A DNA stretch of 5,441 bases from Deltaproteobacteria bacterium. Lineage in GTDB: Bacteria; Myxococcota; Polyangia; Haliangiales; Haliangiaceae. The notes under the pieces were generated by a model. That model did not search any database, was not told the origin of the DNA, and was given only the letters and a program-made list of their open reading frames with translations. This document shows positions 1 to 4,403 of this stretch, in pieces (position 1 is the stretch's first letter; every line of letters begins with the position of its first letter). Position numbers and translations under genes: made by a program. Where the stretch lies: contig JAGSPR010000433.1 of NCBI GenBank assembly GCA_018262455.1, forward strand, positions 1 to 5,441, in the 5' to 3' direction.

Positions 1-1
1 C

Positions 2-211
2 GCCGGCGTGTGCGTCGTGCCTTGCTACATCGCGTCGACGCACCCCAGCTTGGTCCGGCTGACCGATCAGGTGGTGGCGCAGGGCGAGGTCTATGCCGTG
101 TTCCTGCCCGAGCGGCGCACCGAAACGAGGCTGCGCGTCGTGATCGACGCCCTGGTCGCGATGTTCGCGCGTGATGGCGTCGCGCTCGCAGGCGGCCTCC
201 CGGTGTCGTAG
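2..211 (+). CDS. LysR-type transcriptional regulator, C-terminal fragment
   Basis: Only the last 69 residues are visible; the gene starts left of the window. The frame opens at base 2 (AGVCVVPCYIAS) and ends with TAG at 209-211. The fragment has the pattern of the end of a LysR substrate-binding domain: a small glycine-plus-hydrophobic strand leading to a VVPxY element, then PSLVRL, then the strand VYAVFLPERR and a closing helix rich in Val, Ile, Ala and Leu (RLRVVIDALVAMF). In the family this lobe binds a small effector, while an N-terminal winged helix, not seen here, binds DNA. The protein ends about ten residues after the last helix, which is normal. It converges with the envelope-protein gene, separated by only 6 bp. 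Its target cannot be told from this window. A LysR assignment from so short a piece is good but not certain. Confidence 0.75.
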   Translation, partial: AGVCVVPCYIASTHPSLVRLTDQVVAQGEVYAVFLPERRTETRLRVVIDALVAMFARDGVALAGGLPVS

Positions 212-213
212 CC

Positions 214-238
214 GAGGTCAGCGGATCTGCGCGACCTC
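214..238. terminator. possible bidirectional hairpin between convergent genes
   Basis: GAGGTC at 214-219 is the exact reverse complement of GACCTC at 233-238, with a 13-nt loop. It lies just past the stop of the LysR gene and overlaps the stop (218-220) of the convergent envelope gene, where a shared terminator would be expected. There is no T-tract on either side and the stem is short, so it may be chance. Confidence 0.25.
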
Positions 239-742
239 CACGACCCGGCGCTTCGGCCGCTTGATCAACACGGGAGCCTTGAGTTGCATCCCGATGTCCA
301 TCGAGGACTCGTCGGCACCGCGCAGCGCATAGGCCCCGCGGACGTAGAGCGCGACCAGTCCCACGGTCAGCTTCGCGCGGACCTGCAGGCCATGATGCGT
401 CTCACCATCGACCCGCTCGCCGAAGTAGCTGACATCGGCGCCATAGAAGTACACGCCGGCCTCCGGACCGAAGCTCCAGCGCGCGCCGGTGGCGCGGTCC
501 CCGTTCCAGTCCGCGAGCAGGTCGGCCTGAAAGCCGGTCCACTCGAACTGATCGTTGGCCTTCACCAGGGTGGCGACCCCGCCGAGCAGGGGCGAGCTCC
601 CGCGCTCGCGCGCGAACACGATGCCTGACTCGAGTCCTACCTTGCCGTACCAGCCGTCGAGCTTGATGCCATCGAGCACACCCGCGGACGCCTGCCGCGA
701 CATCATGGCCATCGCGACGAGGCCGATCCACGACACTTGCAT
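218..742 (-). CDS. small secreted, probably outer-membrane-associated protein of unknown function
   Basis: This encodes 174 residues that I do not recognise as a named family. The N-terminus (MQVSWIGLVAMAMMSRQASA) looks like a Sec signal peptide, with a hydrophobic core at residues 5-14 and an AxA-type cleavage site (ASA, 18-20) before Gly21; the usual basic n-region is missing. The mature part has strands of alternating polar and hydrophobic or aromatic residues, for example GWYGKVGLESGIVF (30-43), FEWTGFQADLLADW (66-79), FGPEAGVYFYGADVSYF (91-107) and LQVRAKLTVGLVALYVRGAY (119-138). These are separated by short Gly/Asp turns, as in small outer-membrane beta-barrels. The basic tail (KRPKRR, 161-166) and terminal Arg do not match the usual C-terminal aromatic barrel signal. 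An in-frame TAG at 752-754 forbids a more upstream start. It is divergent from the hydratase gene. The barrel fold is inferred from pattern only. Confidence 0.75.
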   Translation of the reverse strand: MQVSWIGLVAMAMMSRQASAGVLDGIKLDGWYGKVGLESGIVFARERGSSPLLGGVATLVKANDQFEWTGFQADLLADWNGDRATGARWSFGPEAGVYFYGADVSYFGERVDGETHHGLQVRAKLTVGLVALYVRGAYALRGADESSMDIGMQLKAPVLIKRPKRRVVEVAQIR

Positions 743-748
743 GGCACC

Positions 749-777
749 AGCCTAGGGCACGCACCCACGGTCGTCAC
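749..777 (-). promoter_or_regulatory. candidate leaderless promoter of the envelope-protein gene
   Basis: On the minus strand TAGGCT (754 down to 749) ends exactly 6 nt before the ATG at 742-740, which would put the transcription start at or next to the start codon. GTGACG (777 down to 772) matches TTGACA at 4 of 6 positions with a 17-bp spacer. No Shine-Dalgarno sequence lies upstream of the ATG (GGTGCC precedes it). The -10 matches TATAAT at only 3 of 6 positions but keeps the TANNNT core; the identical placement at two other genes here is the main support. Confidence 0.45.
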
Positions 778-802
778 CCGACAGTCGCGGCACGTTCCGG
801 CA

Positions 803-830
803 TCGTCACGCCGAGCGTTCGGGATAGACT
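803..830 (+). promoter_or_regulatory. candidate leaderless promoter of the hydratase gene
   Basis: TAGACT (825-830) matches TATAAT at 4 of 6 positions and ends 6 nt before the ATG at 837. TCGTCA (803-808) matches TTGACA at 4 of 6 positions with a 16-bp spacer. The predicted transcription start falls at or beside the A of ATG, leaving no room for a ribosome binding site; the bases before ATG (GGCGAG) are too close to be a good Shine-Dalgarno sequence. Confidence 0.5.
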
Positions 831-836
831 GGCGAG

Positions 837-1592
837 ATGGTGCGTACCGAGCGCGACGGCCCCGTGATCACCGTGATCCTCGACCGCCCCGCCCACAAGA
901 ATGCGGTCGATCGCGCGACGGCCGAGGCGCTCGCCGACGCATTTCGCGCGTTCGATCTCGATGACACGGCGCGCGTCGCGGTCCTCCACGGCGACCATGG
1001 GACGTTCTGCGCCGGCGCCGATCTGAAGGCGATGGCGAGCGGTACCGCCAACCGGATCGAGCGCGACGGCGACGGCCCGATGGGCCCGTCGAGGATGCTG
1101 CTCGGCAAGCCGGTGATCGCATCGATCGAGGGCCACGCGGTTGCGGGAGGCCTCGAGCTCGCGCTGTGGTGCGATCTGCGGGTCGCGGCGGACGACGCCG
1201 TGCTCGGGGTGTTCTGCCGGCGGTTCGGGGTCCCGCTGATCGACGGTGGCACGATCCGGCTGCCGCGCCTGATCGGGCTGTCGCGCGCCCTCGATCTGAT
1301 CCTCACCGGTCGACCGGTGCCCGCCGCCGAGGCGCTCGCGTTCGGCCTCGTCAACCGCGTCGTCCCGGCCGGCGGGGCGCTGGCCGCCGCGCAGCAGCTC
1401 GCGCACCAGCTGGCCGAGCTCCCGCAAGCCGCGCTGCGCGCCGATCGGACGAGCGCGTACCTCCAGCACGCTCTCCCGTTCGATGCCGCCTTGATGCAGG
1501 AGCTCGAGCTCGGTTCGCGCGCGCTCGCCGAGGCGATCCAGGGTGCGCAGCGGTTCTCGTCGGGTGCCGGTCGGCACGGGAGCGCGACATGA
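837..1592 (+). CDS. crotonase / enoyl-CoA hydratase family protein
   Basis: A complete 251-residue member of the crotonase superfamily, cytosolic enzymes acting on acyl-CoA thioesters. Visible landmarks are the N-terminal strand ITVILDRP (11-18) followed by KNAVD (21-25), the first oxyanion-hole loop FCAGADLKAM (57-66), and the second, GHAVAGGLELALWCDLRVA (99-117). Gly104 and Glu107 correspond to Gly141 and Glu144 of rat mitochondrial enoyl-CoA hydratase. The second catalytic Glu (Glu164 in rat) aligns without gaps to Cys127 in LGVFCRRFGVPLIDGG (123-138). The FCRRFGVPLIDGG and LTGRPV signatures and the end RFSSGAGRHG are typical of a widespread bacterial branch annotated only as crotonase/enoyl-CoA hydratase. 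With one Glu missing it may not be a classical hydratase; isomerase, hydrolase or other thioester chemistry is possible, and the substrate is unknown. Its TGA overlaps the lipoprotein ATG. Family assignment is very secure, the reaction is not. Confidence 0.93.
   Translation: MVRTERDGPVITVILDRPAHKNAVDRATAEALADAFRAFDLDDTARVAVLHGDHGTFCAGADLKAMASGTANRIERDGDGPMGPSRMLLGKPVIASIEGHAVAGGLELALWCDLRVAADDAVLGVFCRRFGVPLIDGGTIRLPRLIGLSRALDLILTGRPVPAAEALAFGLVNRVVPAGGALAAAQQLAHQLAELPQAALRADRTSAYLQHALPFDAALMQELELGSRALAEAIQGAQRFSSGAGRHGSAT
1578..1582 (+). promoter_or_regulatory. Shine-Dalgarno sequence of the coupled lipoprotein gene
   Basis: GGGAG lies inside the hydratase 3' end and is followed by 6 nt (CGCGAC) and then the ATG at 1589. 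It supports the 1589 start. It is the only start in the window with a convincing ribosome binding site, as expected for a gene translated from the middle of an mRNA. Confidence 0.6.
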
Positions 1593-1879
1593 TCCGGGGG
1601 CTCCTCGTCGGGTTCGCGATGACGGCGCTGATCGCGAGCTGCGTCGTCCATCGGCTGATGAGCCCGCGGCTCACCGGCACCTGTGACGGCGCCTGCGAGC
1701 ACTACGTCGCGTGCAAGCCGGGCCACTCGGACGGCGCCCGCCGGGAGTGCACCGCCGAGTGCCCCGAGGTGTTCGAAGATCGGGACTCGCTGATGGCGTA
1801 CGAGAGCCTGACCTGCCCGGATGCGGTCGAGTACATCGACGGCCGCTCGGCCAAGAGCGCCACGGCCAAGCCGCGCTGA
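1589..1879 (+). CDS. small Cys-rich predicted lipoprotein, unknown function
   Basis: This gene of 96 residues overlaps the hydratase stop by 4 bp (ATGA), suggesting translational coupling. The N-terminus [18 protein letters not shown] has Arg3, a hydrophobic core (5-15) and a lipobox-like IASC ending at Cys18, so signal peptidase II processing and lipid anchoring are likely; an uncleaved membrane anchor is the alternative. Residue +2 is Val, not Asp, which by the E. coli sorting rule would allow outer-membrane localisation. The mature domain has six Cys at 32, 36, 42, 54, 58 and 76. They include two CX3C pairs (CDGAC and CTAEC) 17 residues apart, so three disulfides in an alpha-hairpin-like fold are plausible in the periplasm. 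The tail (85-96) is Ala/Lys/Ser-rich and probably disordered. I recognise no named family. Coupling to an acyl-CoA enzyme does not by itself imply shared function. The same frame stays open upstream inside the hydratase gene, but there it gives Arg-rich nonsense. Confidence 0.75.
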   Translation: MIRGLLVGFAMTALIASCVVHRLMSPRLTGTCDGACEHYVACKPGHSDGARRECTAECPEVFEDRDSLMAYESLTCPDAVEYIDGRSAKSATAKPR

Positions 1880-1893
1880 ACGGCCGAGCGCCG

Positions 1894-1899
1894 TATAGT
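1894..1899 (+). promoter_or_regulatory. candidate leaderless -10 element of recD2
   Basis: TATAGT matches TATAAT at 5 of 6 positions and ends 6 nt before the GTG at 1906, placing transcription initiation at the start codon. I see no -35 match at 16-18 bp. It lies in the 26-bp gap after the lipoprotein gene, next to a small inverted repeat (ACGGC 1880-1884 / GCCGT 1890-1894). It suggests recD2 has its own promoter even if it is also read through from upstream. Confidence 0.55.
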
Positions 1900-1905
1900 G
1901 CCGAC

Positions 1906-4128
1906 GTGGGCGAGGAAGCCGAAGTCACCGTCGATGGCACCCTGGAGCGGTTCGTGTACCGCGCCGAGGACACGAGCTTCACGGTCGCGCGCTTCGTCAC
2001 GCCCGGCCACGAGCACGTCACGATCGTGGGCGAGCTGTTCGGCGTCCAGGAAGGCTTGCCACTGCGGCTGCGCGGCCAGTGGATCGTCGATCGCAAGTTC
2101 GGTCGCCAGTTCAAGGTGTCGACCTACCAGCTGCGCTCGCCGGAGACCCTCGTCGGCATCGAGCGGTTCCTCGGCTCGGGGCTGATCCCCGGGGTCGGGC
2201 CCGAGATCGCGCGCCGGCTGGTCGAGAAGTTCGGCATCGAGACGCTCGAGGTGATCGATCGCGCGCCGCAGCGGCTGGTCGAGGTGTCCGGAATCGGCGC
2301 GCAACGGGCGGCGAAGATCGCCGAGGCGTTCGTGGCGCAACGCCACGTCCAGGACGTCATGGTGTTCCTGCGCGGTCACGGCGTGTCGGCGGCGTTCGCC
2401 TCGCGGATCGTCAAGAAGTACGGCAAGGACGCGATCAACGTCGTGCGCGCGAACCCGTACCGGCTCGCGCACGAGGTGTGGGGCATCGGGTTTCGCACCG
2501 CGGACGCGATCGCCGAGAAGCTCGGCATCGCGCGGGATGCGCCCGAGCGGCTCGAGGCCGGGCTGCTCCACGCGCTCGAGACCAGCGCCAGCGACGGTCA
2601 CCTGCACCTGCCCGACGACGAGCTGATCGCGGCGGCCGCCGAGCTGCTCTCGGTGCCCCACGAGCCGCTGCCCGCGCGGCTCGCCGCGCTCGAAGCCCGC
2701 CGGCTCGTCGTGCGCGAGACGCTCGGCGATCGGGGTCCCTGCACGGAGCTGCCGTGGGCGCACACCGCCGAGGCCGAGTCGGCCGCGCTGCTCGCCGAGC
2801 TCTCGCGGACCCCGGCACGCGGGCTCGCGCTCGACCTCCACGCCGCGATCCATGCGTTCGAGTCGGTCACTGGGGTCACGCTGGCCACCCAGCAGCGCCG
2901 CGCGGTCGAGGCCGCGCTCACCGACAAGTGCGTGGTGATCACCGGCGGCCCAGGCGTCGGCAAGACGACGATCGTGAAGGCGATCGTCCACCTCGCGAAG
3001 CTCGTCCACCGGCGCGTCGCGCTCGCGGCACCGACCGGCCGCGCCGCGAAGCGGCTCGGCGAGGCCACGGTCCACGAGGCCCTGACGATCCACCGCCTGC
3101 TCGAGTACAACCCGCACGAGGGCGGCTTCGTGCGCAACAAGGCCAACCCGCTCGAGGTCGACCTGCTCGTCGTCGATGAGGCCTCGATGGTCGACGCCCA
3201 GCTGGTCCACGCGCTGCTGCTCGCGATCCCGCCGGGCGCGCAGCTCGTGCTGGTCGGCGACATCGATCAGCTACCGTCGGTGGGCGCGGGGGCCGTGCTG
3301 TCCGACGTGATCGCCTCGGAGGCGGCCACGGTGATCCGGCTGACCGAGATCTTTCGCCAGGCCGCGGAGAGCAAGATCGTCGTGTCGGCGCACGAGATCA
3401 ACCAGGGCAGGGTGCCCGAGCTCGAGTCGCCCGCGGGCGCCACCACCGACTTCTACTTCATCAGCCGCGAAGATCCGGAAGCCGCGCGCGCCACGATCGT
3501 CGAGCTCGTCGCCGAGCGCATCCCGCAGCGGTTCGGCCTCGCGGGGATCACCGACGTCCAGGTCCTCGCGCCGATGCACCGTGGCGAGCTCGGCACCGAG
3601 GCGCTCAACCGCGCGCTGCAGGACCGGCTCAATCCACATCGAGAAGGACCACCCTCCGCCGAGGGCCCACAGTCCGGTGAGCTCACCCGCGGTGACCGCG
3701 TGTTCCGCAGCGGCGACAAGGTCATGCAGCTCCGCAACGACTACGAGAAGGCCGTGTTCAACGGCGACATCGGCGTGATCGCGTCGATCGACAAGGACGA
3801 CGCGATCCTGCGCGTCGACTTCGACGGCCGGGTCGTCAGCTACGAGCGCGCCGAGCTCGACCAGCTCGCGCACGCCTACTGCGTCAGCATCCACAAGAGC
3901 CAGGGCTCGGAGTACCCCGCCGTGGTCATCCCGCTGGCGACCCAGCACTACATGATGCTGCAGCGCAGCCTGCTCTACACCGCGGTGACGCGCGGCAAGA
4001 AGCTGGTCGTGATCGTCGGCAGCAAGCGCGCGATCTCGCTCGCGGTCAAGAATGCGGACGCCAAGCGCCGCTACACGTGGCTCGCAGAGCGCGTCCGCGC
4101 CGCGCTCTGCGCCGCGCTGGCCGACTGA
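1906..4128 (+). CDS. recD2: RecD2-type ATP-dependent 5'-3' DNA helicase
   Basis: A complete stand-alone SF1B helicase of 740 residues, near the usual size of RecD2 (Deinococcus RecD2 is about 715). Order of domains: N-terminal OB-like domain (about 7-78); tandem helix-hairpin-helix segments [18 protein letters not shown] (93-110), [16 protein letters not shown] (127-142) and [16 protein letters not shown] (193-208); then the motor. Motor motifs: a QQRRAV Q-like segment (329-334), Walker [10 protein letters not shown] (347-355), a pin-like 1B insertion (about 398-418), Walker B VVDEAS (422-427), motif [15 protein letters not shown] (451-462), RLTEIFRQ (478-485), an SH3-like 2B insertion (about 600-655), [12 protein letters not shown] (663-674) and [11 protein letters not shown] (689-699). 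All key residues (Lys353, Asp424, Glu425, Arg696) are present. No recB or recC lies nearby and the OB/HhH N-terminus is that of RecD2, not of the RecBCD subunit, so a role in DNA repair and replication-fork processing is expected. GTG at 1906 was chosen because homology begins directly after it and the preceding frame overlaps the lipoprotein gene. Seven A/T-ending codons at residues 576-582 are unlike the rest. Confidence 0.95.
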   Translation: MGEEAEVTVDGTLERFVYRAEDTSFTVARFVTPGHEHVTIVGELFGVQEGLPLRLRGQWIVDRKFGRQFKVSTYQLRSPETLVGIERFLGSGLIPGVGPEIARRLVEKFGIETLEVIDRAPQRLVEVSGIGAQRAAKIAEAFVAQRHVQDVMVFLRGHGVSAAFASRIVKKYGKDAINVVRANPYRLAHEVWGIGFRTADAIAEKLGIARDAPERLEAGLLHALETSASDGHLHLPDDELIAAAAELLSVPHEPLPARLAALEARRLVVRETLGDRGPCTELPWAHTAEAESAALLAELSRTPARGLALDLHAAIHAFESVTGVTLATQQRRAVEAALTDKCVVITGGPGVGKTTIVKAIVHLAKLVHRRVALAAPTGRAAKRLGEATVHEALTIHRLLEYNPHEGGFVRNKANPLEVDLLVVDEASMVDAQLVHALLLAIPPGAQLVLVGDIDQLPSVGAGAVLSDVIASEAATVIRLTEIFRQAAESKIVVSAHEINQGRVPELESPAGATTDFYFISREDPEAARATIVELVAERIPQRFGLAGITDVQVLAPMHRGELGTEALNRALQDRLNPHREGPPSAEGPQSGELTRGDRVFRSGDKVMQLRNDYEKAVFNGDIGVIASIDKDDAILRVDFDGRVVSYERAELDQLAHAYCVSIHKSQGSEYPAVVIPLATQHYMMLQRSLLYTAVTRGKKLVVIVGSKRAISLAVKNADAKRRYTWLAERVRAALCAALAD
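4083..4111. terminator. perfect 11-bp inverted repeat at the end of recD2
   Basis: CGCAGAGCGCG (4083-4093) and CGCGCTCTGCG (4101-4111) are exact reverse complements with a 7-nt loop. The repeat lies within the last 16 codons of recD2, ending 17 bp before the end of the stop codon. No T-run follows, so it is not a standard intrinsic terminator; it could pause transcription or stabilise the 3' end. It is the strongest hairpin I found, but GC-rich, Ala/Arg-rich coding sequence can make such repeats by chance. Confidence 0.35.
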
Positions 4129-4403
4129 GGATCTCCGACATCCTGGCCACCCTGATGCACAGGGGCGTCGAACGTGCTCCAGCTCGCGTCGACACTGTGG
4201 TCCCCAGCGGCGTCACCGCGCGCGCCAGGCGGCGGGCGGCCTTCCGGCGAGCGGTAGCTTCCACGGCCGTTCGCTGCGTGGCGCAGGGAGTCGAGTGTTG
4301 CGTCGGTGGGCGCTGCACGTTGCGGCCCTCCGCTGTCACCCGCGAGACGAAGGCCGACCCGCCGCCCCAGCGCGCGGGTCCGCGCTCTGCTCGGAGTCCG
4401 CGC
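4129..4403. other. 275-bp intergenic region between convergent recD2 and serC, no gene recognised
   Basis: Open frames cross this stretch on both strands, but their translations are Arg/Ala-rich, match no family I know, and start or end inside the neighbouring genes. Codon use also lacks the even G/C third-position pattern of the real genes. It holds weak hairpins near serC and a 10-bp direct repeat GTCCGCGCTC (4378-4387 and 4396-4405). The core CGCGCTCTGC at 4381-4390 is identical to the right arm of the recD2 hairpin (4101-4110). A non-coding RNA or decayed gene cannot be excluded. Confidence 0.5.
4356..4380. terminator. possible hairpin downstream of serC
   Basis: GACCCGC (4356-4362) pairs exactly with GCGGGTC (4374-4380) across an 11-nt loop. 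An alternative 7-bp pairing joins ACCCGCG (4338-4344) to CGCGGGT (4373-4379), and a short GCGCG/CGCGC stem sits at 4372-4385. It lies 24 bp past the serC stop, a good place for a terminator shared with recD2, but no T-tract follows on either strand. Confidence 0.25.

Larger units (their letters stand above)
743..836. promoter_or_regulatory. divergent intergenic control region
   Basis: These 94 bp separate the start codons of the envelope gene (leftward) and the hydratase gene (rightward). It holds a candidate promoter for each, described separately. The 7-mer TCGTCAC occurs twice as a direct repeat, at 771-777 and 803-809, 32 bp apart (about three helical turns), and each copy overlaps a candidate -35 element. 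A shared activator or a pair of -35 elements could explain this, but a 7-mer may repeat by chance. Confidence 0.5.

Noticed and set aside
770..783. Possible LysR binding box (GTCG-N5-CGAC dyad with a T-N11-A)
   Set aside because: The dyad is only 4 bp per arm and its centre does not coincide with that of the T-N11-A; such patterns are frequent by chance, and the LysR gene is not adjacent to this region.
774..1577. Open frame of 267 codons antisense to the crotonase gene
   Set aside because: It is the mirror of a confidently identified gene, with low-complexity Arg/Glu/Ala content and no recognisable domain.
2079..3179. Open frame of 366 codons on the plus strand in another frame of recD2
   Set aside because: More than a third is Arg or Ala, a typical frame-shifted reading of a GC-rich gene; the recD2 frame carries all helicase motifs without interruption.
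1702..3210. Open frame of 502 codons antisense to the lipoprotein gene and recD2
   Set aside because: The translation is Arg/Asp/Leu-rich with no family motif, and it lies wholly opposite genes with clear homology. In DNA where most codons end in G or C, antisense frames rarely meet a stop, so the length means little.
1906..4128. recD2 as part of a RecBCD complex or a defence system
   Set aside because: No recB, recC or nuclease gene is nearby and the OB/HhH N-terminus is that of stand-alone RecD2, a chromosomal repair helicase.
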